Below, piece by piece: positions 1 to 10,399 of a stretch of DNA of 64,000 bases. The position numbers and the translations under genes are program-made. The DNA comes from Orientallactaga sibirica (taxonomy: Eukaryota; Chordata; Mammalia; Rodentia; Dipodidae). The notes under the pieces were generated by a model that saw nothing but the letters and a program-made list of their open reading frames with translations, searched no databases and was not told where the DNA came from. Each line of letters starts with the position of its first letter. Positions within the stretch are counted from its first letter, which is position 1. The stretch covers positions 558,001-622,000 of the forward strand of contig JAEOAD010000603.1 in the NCBI GenBank assembly GCA_036365145.1. Direction: 5' to 3'.

Positions 1-1301
1 GTCAGTATGCCTCAGTTGGCACTTTTCTTCTTATGATTATACTAGGCATCATGCATGGTTTTGGGTGAGTCTAGAAAAACAAGGGAGAAAATTGGATATA
101 TAAAGTTTCATTTCAAATAATTCTACTTACCACTTCTATGTTTTTCATTTCCATGTTTAATTTTTTGATAATAAAATATTCAAAAGGATGAATACATGGT
201 AATAAATTATTTAGTAAATTTAATCAAAAACACACCTGTGTGAAGGAAGAATTACAAATATATTCTGTACAGAAAGCCTTTCTTTTTCTTCTATTTACTT
301 AAAAGAATGATACTCACAAGCATCCTTTATTTAGAAATAATATTCCTTTAATGGGTTTCTTCATTGTTTAGGAAGTGTCCTAGATTACATTCTGGAGCAG
401 CAATGCCCACCATGATTTTACTGTTTTCACTATTATTCAAAAGTAACAGAATAGGAGACATTTCATTATTGGAAGTTTTATTCTAAAAATATGTGTAGGA
501 TGACTGACTCTCCTTCACCCATATGAAGCCTTTTCAAGGTACTTCATGTTCTGAGAAATGAAGGAGAAATTCTCTGCTTTAGCTGTTACCATTTGTGGTC
601 TTTAAGACATGGACCCCAGGTACCTCATTAGTACTGCACCTCTGTCTTTGTTTTCCCTCTATACTTACCACTTGTGATAAAAATAGATTTGGTTGGCACT
701 GTCAAAGATAAAGTAATAAGTATATACAGTCCAGAGTTAAACCACAATCCTCTTTGGAAGAACTAGAAATAGGCAGGGGGCACTGGGCTCAACTTAGGGG
801 AAGGTTGAAATATATAATTCATGACAAAATCACCAATATGGCTAAAAACTAAGATCAATTGAATGTCTACACTTTACAAGAATTAAAAAGTAGTACTGTA
901 CTCACTCTCTATCTCCCTACCTTTATTTTTGTAATGTTTCTTATCTTCTCAGTTTCTATTAGTTTTTTATGATATTTCTCTGTAAAAGTTGAAAAAAATA
1001 GTATTAGAGATGGGTGCTGTACTACAATTATAATGACATGAAAAACACATCAATACAGGCAGAGAATGTACAAACAAAAAAAGTAGTACTAACAACAGTA
1101 CTAAAAACTAATATGTATAAAATTCATATTATTACACAGGTTTACTGCTAGGTTGTTCATATATATTTTGTTAATCTTTATAAAAGTCTTATGGAATTCA
1201 TGCAAAAAAATTGTGTGTAACTAAATAAATTACCCCAAGGCCACACAATAGGTAAACACTTCAGCTAAATGATTTATACACATTTGCTTGACTCCACAAA
1301 G
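1..1301. other. AT-rich intergenic DNA
   Basis: This stretch is AT-rich and has no long ORF, no recognisable repeat family and no CpG cluster. I see nothing in it that can be named. Confidence 0.6.
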
Positions 1302-1331
1302 ACTACATTTCTTTATACCTCACTGTTAAGA
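1302..1331. repeat. 30-bp direct repeat flanking provirus A (left copy)
   Basis: Starts actacatttc and ends gttaaga, touching the left LTR directly. The same 30 bp with one mismatch (c to a) lies at 4988-5017, two bases beyond the right LTR. ERV2 integrase normally makes a duplication of about 6 bp, so this length is unusual. Confidence 0.9.
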
Positions 1332-1701
1332 TGTTGGGTCCCCCCCAAGGCCAGCTCAGGAGGGACGATAGGGTCTCTGCCAAATTGGGGTGAGCAGCGC
1401 GGAGTCACGACACAGACTCCGGGAGTTGGGTGAGAGTGGAGCGAGAATCCACAAACTCGTTTATTTAGCACAATGCACATAGGTTTTAAGGGGCTGTTAA
1501 TCCTTGTATGGGGCGGTCCCCTTTTGGTGACCAATGACAGCTTGTCTCTGGACAGGACATCTCATAGTAGGCTTCTCGCAAGCATGGGGCTGTAACTGTT
1601 GTCACATCGAGCCTGCGCAAAATGCCATTTTTACAGAAGCCACTTCCTGTTGTCTTCTGCCATGTGGTCTGGCTAGGACCAGGCCTGTATTGTGCCATAC
1701 A
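1332..1701 (-). repeat. Provirus A 3' LTR
   Basis: 370 bp, with TG...CA termini on the minus strand (tgtatggcac to gacccaaca). A CCAAT-type motif (minus-strand reading of gaccaatgac) and an AATAAA polyadenylation signal (minus-strand reading of tttatttag) are visible. Near-identical to 4615-4985. Confidence 0.92.
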
Positions 1702-1702
1702 T

Positions 1703-1722
1703 ATCCTCCTTTTTGTTTTTAT
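1703..1722 (-). other. Polypurine tract of provirus A
   Basis: On the minus strand an A/G-rich run (aaaaacaaaaaggagga) ends a few bases before the 3' LTR start. This is the expected place for the plus-strand primer. The same run precedes the related LTR at 37515. Confidence 0.75.
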
Positions 1723-1752
1723 TATTGGCAACCCTGAGAGGTATGGTTTATT

Positions 1753-2051
1753 GCCAAGCCATTGTTGAACCCAGGCCCCAAGGGATCATCATACGTGACA
1801 GTGCCTGTCTTAGGTTGTTCCATCTCATGGAGTCTTACCCGTCACGGGCTACTCGCCAACTTGGTGAGAAAACCCAAGGGGGATGGCCTGGTATGGCTTT
1901 TGGAAAGCCATGGTTAAACCCAGGCCCCAAGGGATCATCACATGTGACAGTGCCTGTCTTAGGTTGCCCCATCTCATGGAATCTTACCCGTCATGGGCTG
2001 GCTGCCATCCTGGTAAGAAAACCCAAGGGGTATGGCCTGGTATGGCTTTAG
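1753..2051 (-). repeat. Two tandem units of about 149 bp upstream of the provirus A 3' LTR
   Basis: The block containing aacccaggccccaagggatc is present at about 1768 and again at about 1917. Each copy runs on through gacagtgcctgtcttagg and ends in ggcctggtatggctt. A diverged single unit lies in sense orientation at about 37340-37490. It is a family-specific non-coding block placed before the polypurine tract. Confidence 0.85.
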
Positions 2052-2093
2052 CATGAGGTCTGGCTAGGGGCTAGACCTGTATTGTACCATACA
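2052..2093 (-). repeat. Partial extra copy of the LTR U3 head
   Basis: On the minus strand, starting at 2093, the sequence tgtatggtacaatacagg closely matches the first bases of the LTR (tgtatggcacaatacagg). It is followed by ctagccagacc and then by the 149-bp units. The same order (U3 head, unit, polypurine tract, LTR) occurs at 37273-37896. Confidence 0.8.
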
Positions 2094-2320
2094 TATGAGG
2101 CTGTTGCCTAGGAGGCATGGAAGGGCCAAGTGGGCGTGGCTCTGTGGCATGTGAACAGTCCCAGAAAGCGAGAATCAACTAGAGAGCCCGAAGAGGACTG
2201 GGGTAGGACAGGTGGCAGGGTGAGTTCACCCTAGCGTCATAGTAGCATTGAGTGTCCTTAATGGTGGCTCAATGTAATCAAAGGAGTTGGAAAGGAATTT
2301 ATAGGTAGGTGGGGGGGGGT

Positions 2321-2490
2321 AAGTTTAAAGTCCCATATGTAGTCTGAGGGTCTATCATCTTCTTCAGCAAGGCTGGTTGCTGAGTCAGTGGAAAAGGAGA
2401 TAAAAGGGGAAATAAGTTTAAAGTCCCGTATGTAGTGTGAGGGGTCTGGCATCATCCTCCTCAGTAAGGCTGGTCGCTGAGTCAGTGGCT
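2321..2490 (-). repeat. Tandem duplication with a period of about 93 bp
   Basis: aagtttaaagtccc starts at 2321 and again at 2414. Each copy continues to gctgagtcagtgg with scattered mismatches. On the minus strand the duplicated block lies downstream of the integrase core and encodes an acidic stretch (SLTEEDD-like) in both copies. Confidence 0.8.
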
Positions 2491-3095
2491 GGACGGACAT
2501 TTCTGGCAGGAATCGAAACTGGGATCTGTGAAGTTTCTGGAAAGACACAAGCATACCCTTGGCCCTGCGTTAAAAGAGGGTGGGGCCCCTTCCAAATATT
2601 AGTAAGAGGATCTTTCCAGCGGACTAAGGGTAAGAAGTGTCGTGGTTGGTTGGGATCTCCAATGTTTGTAGGCTGGGAGAGTCCTGCCTCATCAAAGGTG
2701 AGAAAATTGAGGGTGAAAAGAGCTTCCACTAGGGCCAAGTGGGGGTCCTTGGGAGACATAGTGGACTTTTGTTTTATAATTAGTTCCTTTAGGGGCCGGT
2801 TTGTTCTTTACACGATGGCCTGTCCTTGTGGGTTGTAGGGGATCCCAAGGGAGTGTTTTATTCCCAAGATTCCATGAAGGATGTGAATTGGGCAGATGTG
2901 TATGCAGGGCCATTGTCTGTTTTAATTGACCAGGGCACCCATGACCAACATAGCGGTTTTGTTGCCTTAATGACATGGGATGCCTTTTCCCCAGAGAGAG
3001 CAATAGCAAAAGTAAGCTTAGAGTAAGTGTCTACAATGACATGGACATATTTGAGGTTACCAAAGGAAGGTATGTGGGTAACATTCATCTGCCAG
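2420..3095 (-). pseudogene. Integrase remnant of provirus A
   Basis: The minus-strand frame starting near 3088 carries a retroviral integrase core: a THIP block, a VDTYS block and the diagnostic TDNGPAYT block. It keeps two core acidic positions. It then shifts frame (near 2860) and continues as the C-terminal part of the core, with a stop in the NPQGQ-like region near 2810. In betaretroviruses this enzyme joins the LTR ends to host DNA. Upstream, the zinc-finger segment is partly deleted and fused to the gag-derived frame. The product would be inactive. The match to the betaretroviral integrase family is clear; the exact ends are not. Confidence 0.8.
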
Positions 3096-3184
3096 ATAGA
3101 ATTTGGGGTAAGGCCTCTGGATTGACTCCTTGAGGCTGTAGGGGGCCATAGGGGGCTAGGGGGTACATGCCTTACAAGTACAGG

Positions 3185-4300
3185 TTAAATGTTTGCATTG
3201 GCTAAGGGAGAGCTCAGGATGGGGTTCTTAGGGTCTGTATAGATGGTCCTGTGCCAAGGAGTATGTCTAAAGGCAATTGGATTTTTTATCCCTAAGATTT
3301 TGGCAGGGACCTTGGATTTAGCATGGTCACTAAGTCTGAAGGTGGATGGCCCATTGTAAGAGGACTTGTTCAAAGTAAGCAGAATCAATGCCAGATTCCT
3401 GGGCTGCCTTGGGGATGAGGGCCAGATCAAAGAGGGGTGGGGAGCCAGGGCCTGATTGTTCGCTTCAGGCCCTTCGTTAACAGGGAAGGTGGCAAAGGGG
3501 CGCAGTGGGAACCGGCAGTCACCTGGGTTTGTCCAGGACTGAGTGGGGAGGTCCTTGGAAGGGTAATGAGGGGGAGGGGTGGTTGCCAGTGTGGCTGTAG
3601 CAGGAGGGGGTTGTGGTGGTGGTCTATTGTAATGTAAAAGTTTGACTTCCTCCTCATCTGAGTTACCGTAAGAGGGGGCTGGGAGGGACGAGCTGTGAAG
3701 AGCCAATTCAAGTTCCTCTTCATATTGTTTGTTATGGGCATAAATGATTGCCTGTACTGTGCAGCCTTTAAGGCCGGCGATTATGGCAAGGAGGATAGAA
3801 AAGAATGGAGCAGGGGGTGTGTGCCCTTTATAAACCTCGTGTTTTTTGGCAAGGACTAGAACCTGGGACCAAATGTTAGTGTCCCAGATGTTCTCTGGAG
3901 TGATCCATGGGGCTAAAACAAGAGTTTCATCCCAAAAGCTATGGAGGTCTTTTTGTTTTAATTTTAAGCCACGTTGCAGAAGGAGGGCCTTAAGAGCTTG
4001 CAATTGTGGCGTCCTCTGGTGGGGAGGGAGGTTGCCCATTGCCGCGTGGTGTTGTTTGATGGGGGGACTGGGCTGGGACACTCCTGAATCAAAGAGACTG
4101 AGAAAATAATAACCCAGATCAAAGATGATAGACCAGAGGATAATCATGCAAATCACAAGTCCTAATGCTGGGGCCAGCTGAGACATACGGATAGATTGTT
4201 TAGGACCCACGTGTCTTGTGCTTAGTGGGGGGAGGGGCCAACACAGGCTTAGGGTCGTGCAGCAGTGTATCCTTACAGTGGGGGAAGGGAGGACAAACAA
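3185..4300 (-). pseudogene. gag matrix-domain ORF of provirus A (371 codons open)
   Basis: An open minus-strand frame. The likely gag start is the methionine at 4037-4039, residue 88 of the frame, which begins MGN and so has a glycine suitable for myristoylation. About 100 residues of betaretrovirus matrix fold follow (ALLLQRGLKLK, a DLHSFW motif, then an alanine- and proline-rich segment). A proline-rich stretch (PPPQPPP) follows, and the frame then runs into deleted pol-derived sequence. Capsid and nucleocapsid are absent. Upstream in frame, residues 39-70 form a very hydrophobic segment with its own methionine at 4184-4186; whether this is translated is unknown. Family assignment rests on the matrix pattern and the Lys-type primer site. 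Confidence 0.75.
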
Positions 4301-4594
4301 AGGCCTTGCCTTGGGGAAGGGCCTGCCTGCTCACCCACAGGCAACCGTTAGCCATTTTTCTCTCACCAATGAAGAATTGGGCGCTTTGCTCGTCAGACTT
4401 TCAAGGACGGGGCATCACCGAGGGGGCTACTCGCCAAGGGGGCTTCTCAAAGAACTGGGCGCTTTGCTGTTCTGCCAAACGCCGAGGGGCTGCTCACCGG
4501 CTCACGGGACTTTCAACAGGGCATCTTGCCAGATGCCAATGGGGCAGGGGGTCACGGATGGGGTGTCTTGCTAACACCGATGTCGGGGCAGAGG

Positions 4595-4612
4595 GTGCCT
4601 GTTCAGGCGCCA
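4595..4612 (-). other. Primer binding site, tRNA-Lys type
   Basis: The minus strand reads TGGCGCCTGAACAGGCAC two bases after the 5' LTR end. That differs from the consensus complement of the tRNA-Lys3 3' end at two of 18 positions. It fixes the direction of the provirus and supports ERV2 class. Confidence 0.85.
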
Positions 4613-4614
4613 GA

Positions 4615-4985
4615 TGTTGGGGTCCCCCCCAAGGCCAGCTCAGGAGGGACGATAGGGTCTCTGCCGAATTGGGGTGAGCAGCGCAGAGTCACGACACAGA
4701 CTCCAGGAGTTGGGTGAGAGCGGAGCGAGAATCCACAAACTCATTTATTTAGCACAATGCACATAGGTTTTAAGGGGCTGTTAATCCTTGTATGGGGCAG
4801 TCCCCTTTTGGTGACCAATGACAGCTTGTCTCTGGACAGGACATCTCGTAGTAGGCTTCTCGCGAGCATGGGGCTGTAACTGTTGTCACATTGAGCCTGC
4901 GCAAAATGCCATTTTTACAGAAGCCACTTCCTGTTGTCTTCTGCCATGTGGTCTGGCTAGGACCAGGCCTGTATTGTGCCATACA
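4615..4985 (-). repeat. Provirus A 5' LTR
   Basis: 371 bp, minus strand, TG...CA ends. It differs from 1332-1701 at about 10 positions, mostly at former CpG sites. Confidence 0.92.
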
Positions 4986-4987
4986 TA

Positions 4988-5017
4988 ACTACATTTCTTT
5001 ATACCTCAATGTTAAGA
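4988..5017. repeat. 30-bp direct repeat flanking provirus A (right copy)
   Basis: Second copy of 1302-1331, separated from the LTR by the dinucleotide ta. One mismatch to the left copy. Confidence 0.9.
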
Positions 5018-6400
5018 TAGTCACTGTGTTGTACTGGAAGTCACACATTACAAGTTGCATTATTTCCCTTTCTACAAACACAGGGCTCTGGAATTCCCTA
5101 CTTTGTCATATGATTTGATTATTGAATAAGATAAAATGTTTAAGGTAAGTGAAAGAAAACTATATTGAAAATCATGAACAATCTTTCCAAATCCCTTCTC
5201 AGTGGCCCCTTTCCAGTATCCTAACACAATAACACAATTCATGCAGAGGAATGTGCTTCCCATTTGTTTGAAATTTAATGGTTAATATTTATTATTATAT
5301 TAAAAGGTTTGTATTCTCTGAGATTCAACACTATCAATTTTGTTATTTGATTACATTTAAGTCATCATAATGTTTGTCATCTAAGAAAATAATTGCTCTT
5401 ACTGTTGCTATGGGAAATAACAAGTTAGAGAATCATACAGAGACAATGCAATGGTTCCACAGAGAGTGAAGAAAACAAATAAATCAAGATAGAATAATCA
5501 ATTTTCTGTACTATGAGAGTGGGTGATGTTCTCTACATTAGAGTTCCTTCCTGTTTATTTGCATACTGCTAGTGAAATGACTCATTTGTTACAATTTGCT
5601 GTTCAGTCTAAAGTGGTTTTATTCATTAGAATGTGTTTTAAGTAATCATACTTTAAATTTCATTTTCATAAAAATAATTAAGGATTATCACCCCTTGTTG
5701 ATACAAGACAAGCAATAAATGGAAAGAAAAGGCTCCAATCAAACACTTTCAATTCAATATAGTATAAAATTAGCAACCTTTGCACTATAGAATGGACTAA
5801 TATAGTAAATGAAATTAATCATTCTTTAAACACTAAAGCAACAACAACAACAACCTGATGGGAAAATTTTCCCTTTTACTAGCTGAAGATATAATAAAAT
5901 TTATTGAAAATAGCTGCCTTGCTGTTACTATATTATACCTACTCTAGAGAGATTATCAAATGAATGAGAGGCTTGCACTCCTTAAATACTCTTACACTGG
6001 ACAGTTGTCTTAGAGGAGTTATTTCATAAATTAATAAATGTATTAATCCAAAAAGAAATACATAAGCAGGTGTTTAGCTATTATATCTCTAAACCACTCA
6101 ATGTATACATATAGTCCTTTTACAGATGGAGTGGAAGAATATTTGGAAAGTTGATAGTTCTAAGAAGGCGAAAAAACATGTTTTTTAGTGATATTAATGT
6201 AATTACTTAGAAGTTCATATTTTGATGGATTTTTATGGCATTAGCTCTAGGGATTGAAAATGTCTGTGGTATATTACTAATAAATTTTTTATTATAGACT
6301 TTTGAAATTTCCAATAAAAAAAACTGGCTGCAGAGGGTTTCAACTTAAATTGTTCCAACTGTCAATATGTTTATGGTAGGACAAAATACAATTAATTTTT
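5018..6400. other. AT-rich intergenic DNA
   Basis: No coding potential or recognised repeat apart from short A- or T-rich runs. Confidence 0.55.
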
Positions 6401-6404
6401 CAAA

Positions 6405-7565
6405 AAGGTATCCATACTCCATAATAGCCAAGATATAGAAAAAACATATATGCCCATTAATGCACAGATGGATACAGAAAGCAGACTTTATTAAGCCTTA
6501 AAAAAATGAGAGCCTCCTACCTGTTTCAACAATAGTAGGACATTGAAGGAACCTGAACCTTATGCTGCACAATAATTCAGGTACAGAAAACTGAATTTTT
6601 CATGATACCATTTATATGGTGACAGTAATACAATCAAACTGATAAAATCTGTCATTTTAAATTTATTTTTATTCATTTATTTGAGAAAGAGAGAGAAAGA
6701 GGCAGGCAGACACAGAGAGAAAGCAAAAGAGAGAATGGGCATACCAGAGCCTCTAGCTACTGCAAACAAACTCCAGATGCATGTGCCATCCTGTGCATCT
6801 GACTTACGTGGGTACTGGAGAATCAAACCTGGGTCCTTATACTTAATAGACAAGTACTTTAACTGCTGAGCCATATCTCCAGCCCCAAAATAAGAGTTTT
6901 TAATGGTAGTTGCTATAGAATAGAAGGTTGAGAAAATTTTGACAAACTGAAATTGTTATAGCATAAAATAGGATAGGCAAAAACATTCTGAATAGGACTC
7001 TAGTTATTCAGAAAAATTATGTCATCAATCAATGAATGGGTCCCAGTGAACTTAAAACAGTTACTGCAAATGGAACAGCCTACAGACTTAGAGAAATCTT
7101 TACCAGCCATATATGTGACAGAGGATTAATATCTACAATACAGAAAGGATTCAACAAAAGTAAATGACAAGACATCAAACCACCCAATCAATAAATGATC
7201 TAATGAAATTAACAAGTAGTTTCTCCAAAGATTACATACAAAAGGCCAATAAGCATATCAAAATTATTCAAGCTCATTAACCATCAGTTAAATGCAAATC
7301 AAAATCATTATTAAATTAGATCTTATGAGAACCATAATATATAGAAAATATATAAAAGCAAACAAAACTAAACACCTAGAATATGAACAGCCTAAATAAA
7401 ATCCTGAGCTATGGAACTAAGCTGAGAGTTCTCAAAAGAAGAAGTACAAACAGCTAACAAATATCTTTAAAAAAATTTTTTTTTTCACCATTCTTAGCCA
7501 TCAGGGAAATTCAAATTAAAACCACCATGAGAGTCATTCTCATTCCAGTCAGAATAATGAACACA
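6405..7565 (+). mobile_element. Old LINE-1 ORF2 3' portion, sense, interrupted
   Basis: 6405-6650 and 6890-7565 contain degraded versions of the C-terminal part of LINE-1 ORF2. Examples are ataatagccaagatatag and the block at 7120-7300 (gacagaggattaatatctac, then ccatcagttaaatgcaaatc). The two parts are separated by a tRNA-derived SINE. Reading frames are destroyed. The same old element appears to continue at 7742-7789, 8138-8350 and from 9301. Confidence 0.7.
6655..6886 (-). repeat. tRNA-derived SINE (DIP/B2-superfamily-like), antisense
   Basis: The reverse complement begins ggctggagatatggctcagc, with A-box and B-box-like tRNA promoter motifs. It then runs through the family body (tgcatctggagt, ggctctggtatgccc) and ends in a GA/CT-rich tract and an AT-rich tail. 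At least six more copies in the window share this order. Confidence 0.85.
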
Positions 7566-7741
7566 AGCCAGGTGTGGTGATGCACACCTTTAATCCATTC
7601 TAAAGCACTAGGGAGGCAGAGGTAGGAGGATCACCATATGTGTGAGGCCCACCCTGTGACTTATTATGTTTTACATAGTGAGTTCAGGTCAGCCTGGACC
7701 AAAAACCATACCTCGAAATGACAAAAAAAAAAAAAAAAAAA
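7566..7741 (+). repeat. B1-like (7SL-derived) SINE
   Basis: Starts gccaggtgtggtgatgcac and contains ccttttaatcc-type and gtcagcctggacc blocks. It ends in an 18-A tail. The flanks tgaacacaa and tgaacataa look like an imperfect target duplication. Confidence 0.85.
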
Positions 7742-7789
7742 GTGAACATAAAAAACAAACAAACAAAATTGATGATAAATGTTGGTGGG

Positions 7790-8137
7790 TGTAGCAGACA
7801 GGTTCAGGTTCGCTGAGATGAACTTCCAGACCAGGCACAGTTATGCAGAAAGGGATATTTATTGTAGCTTACAGATCCAGGGGAAGTTCCATAATGGCAG
7901 GAGAAGCTGGCCTGCTCTTACAGGACCAGGCAAGAGAGAGAAAAGCCACCAGCCACACAGCACACTTCAGGAACTCCAGCTAGGCACACTTTGCATATCT
8001 TTAGATTGAAATCCTAAACCCACCACCACATCTTAAGATCCGCCCAGTGACATTGCCTCCAGCCAGGTGGCTGCAGATGCAAACAACAGACTAATAAAAC
8101 ACTGAATATATTGGGGCCATCTATGCAAACTACCACA
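7790..8137 (-). mobile_element. Solo MaLR-like LTR, antisense, TSD GTGGG
   Basis: 348 bp with TG...CA ends. On the minus strand it starts tgtggtagtttgcatagatgg, carries a polyadenylation signal (acaataaata) and ends gaacctgtctgctaca. It is flanked by GTGGG at 7785-7789 and 8138-8142, a 5-bp duplication typical of ERVL-class integration. It matches the LTRs at 17134, 23480 and 35263. It sits inside the old LINE-1. Confidence 0.85.
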
Positions 8138-8350
8138 GTGGGGATGTGGGGAACGGGTGGCCAGCTTATTCACTGTTAGTGAGAATATAAGGTGGTGCAA
8201 CTATTATCAACATGGTGGCTTCTCCAAAAGCTAAAAATAGATCTACCCAGCTATACTACTCATTAGTGTATACCCTATGGAATCTACACTCTGCTGCAGA
8301 GATAGTTGCTCGACCATATTTGTTGCTCCTCTATTAATAATGGCTAGGCT

Positions 8351-9285
8351 TTGGCAGTAGGGTCTCACCATTAACCTGAATGGAATCTGGAAGAGGGTCA
8401 GTCCCCAGACAGCTTGTCTAGTGACAGAGTGTGCTGCAAGAGCAACTGGGAGAAAATGACCAACATCTGTCCAAACAACTCACAGTCTAAGCTACTCAGC
8501 AGTAAAGAACCTGACGTGATGCTCAAACCAGTGCAATAGTGGCACACAGCCATGGTGGCTAACCAACTGCTCTTGATTTGTCTAACAGATCTACTCAGTA
8601 GAATGGAACTCATAGCTGGAACTGGGAAACAAGCCAAAACCATGTCCAAATAATGAACCCATTCTCCAATATCAAGCCCCCACCAATTGTGGGCTATAAG
8701 AGAGTCTACGCATACAAAATTCTCTCTAAAATAGCAATGGCCATCCCATCTATCTGGTGCTGACTTCTCTCTCCGTTGGAGAATTTGCTTCTCTTTTTCA
8801 GATGGAAGCCAAACCTGAGGGGAGGATCAGCCTATTGCACCTCACCAGGGCCCCAGCTGAAACCATAGAGTACCGACGGGAAATGGGCAAGAGAGCAGCT
8901 TTATTGGTGAACCTGATACCAACACAAGGCTGAAGGACATAGACACACAGAACACTCAACTCCTACTAAACCAGATATCCAGGGACACAGAGTCTCCTAA
9001 GACCTCTTCACTGAAGTAGAGCTAAAATGAACCCAACATGGCTCAGGGAAATTTGTGGAAGAGGGGGCGGAAAGAGTGTTAGAGCCACAAGTTGGGTCAT
9101 TATGCACAGAAACATTGCCTCTTCCCCATAACTGTTGGCTACCCCCATAATGCACAACCCACATTCCCCAATGAGGAGGGTCTCTTTGGAGGGAGGAGGA
9201 TAGGGAAGAGGTTACCAAAGGCACCAACATGAATGCAAAATTAAAATAAATTTAAAAATTAAAAAAAGATATGAGAAGGAAAAAA
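8351..9285 (+). mobile_element. 5'-truncated LINE-1 3' end with 15-bp TSD
   Basis: A 935-bp insertion flanked by the perfect 15-mer aataatggctaggct at 8336-8350 and 9286-9300. It consists of LINE-1 3'-UTR sequence homologous to 57820-58745 and, in reverse, to 21945-24200. It ends in an A-rich tail. It interrupts the older LINE-1, whose sequence resumes at 9301. Confidence 0.88.
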
Positions 9286-9300
9286 AATAATGGCTAGGCT

Positions 9301-9880
9301 ATGTAACCGGCTTAGATGCTCATCTACTGATAAGTGGATTATGAGATATGGTACATAACACAATTTTATCCAGCTTCATTTAGCTATAAAGATAACTAGG
9401 AAACTTGTTTAAAAATGGATGTAACTGAAAGGGACATATTGAGTGAGATAAGCCAGGATCAGAAAAATAAACACCACATATATTCTATGATATATAGTTC
9501 CTAGATTTGGGTTTCTTGATTAGTGGCTATAAGGCATAATGAGTGTCTGTAGAGGTCCTGAGACTGAATGACTCAGCAGTCTCAACCTGGGGAGGATTCC
9601 TGGAAAGCTGACAGTCTTCAATCCATTTTGGAAGGCTCGTGAAGCTGTGTTCCAATGTTCATGAAGGATGGCAGAAACTGGGTAGGTGCATGTAACCACA
9701 GGTTTCATGGGCCGTGAGGAAAGAGACCTTGTGTTTCTTGGTGCTATCATGTATATAGTCCACCACCAGAAGGGGCACTCACTTTGGGATAGGACATTCT
9801 TCCTCCATCAGTCTTTCGGCAAATGATCTCACAGACCTATACCAGAAACATGTCTCTTATCAGATTGACAACAGAATTTA
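9301..9880 (+). mobile_element. Continuation of old LINE-1, then unidentified sequence
   Basis: 9301-9490 continues the ORF2 tail interrupted at 8350 (ggcttagatgctcatc, gagataagccaggatcag). 9540-9850 is less AT-rich and may be an old 3' UTR or another repeat. I could not name it. Confidence 0.5.
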
Positions 9881-10395
9881 CCTGTCACAATATGAAAATT
9901 AACCTGCCTTGACATTTTTTGTCTTTCATTATTGAATATCTGGTGGACATTTCTGTTGTTTCAAGAAATCCTGAATTTCATGAAATTTTAAGATTAAGTT
10001 TTTGTAAAACATTGAGGATTGATGATGTACAATATGTGAATGGATTCTGTTCATTTAGAATGCTCTCAGTGAGTATCAGCTGTGTTACACAACTTTTCAT
10101 GGCTTAAAATACTGACAATGCTTTATCTGTTGTAAAGACTTTTTGTTTTCAGATTATCTATCATTCATGTTGAGCAGATGTAATGGTTAACAATTATATT
10201 GCCAAAGTTTCAGGTGTTTAGCTTATAAATTAACAATCTGTGTAAATTATGCATCATACTAAATAAAACCTTCATAAAATATTAATCAGATAACAAATCA
10301 TATGCCATACATGACTTATTTGAAGTTAAAAAATAGGAGGTTACTATTTTTCCAATTTTATATCAATTGGCTTGTAACATAATTTTCTACTACCC
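9881..10395. other. AT-rich intergenic DNA
   Basis: Short open frames only, with no similarity I recognise. Confidence 0.5.
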
Positions 10396-10399
10396 TTTT

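Larger units (their letters stand above)
1332..4985 (-). mobile_element. Provirus A: betaretrovirus-like (ERV2/ERVK class), internally deleted
   Basis: A minus-strand provirus with two near-identical LTRs (1332-1701 and 4615-4985), a Lys-type primer binding site (4595-4612) and a polypurine tract next to the 3' LTR. The two LTRs differ at about 10 places by eye, nearly all G/A or C/T transitions, which suggests a fairly recent insertion. The interior is only about 2.9 kb. It keeps a gag matrix frame and then an integrase fragment; capsid, nucleocapsid, protease, most or all of reverse transcriptase, and env are missing. The structure resembles non-autonomous IAP/MusD-type elements. Related LTRs occur at 34848-35208 and 37273-37896, so the family is multicopy. 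Movement of such a copy would need proteins supplied by other elements. Confidence 0.88.

Noticed and set aside
1534..2051. Overlapping plus-strand frames through the provirus A LTR and the 149-bp units
   Set aside because: They are antisense to the provirus, and the repeat structure explains their length.
1753..2490. CRISPR-like array
   Set aside because: Only two units of each repeat, long units without unique spacers, and a mammalian context.
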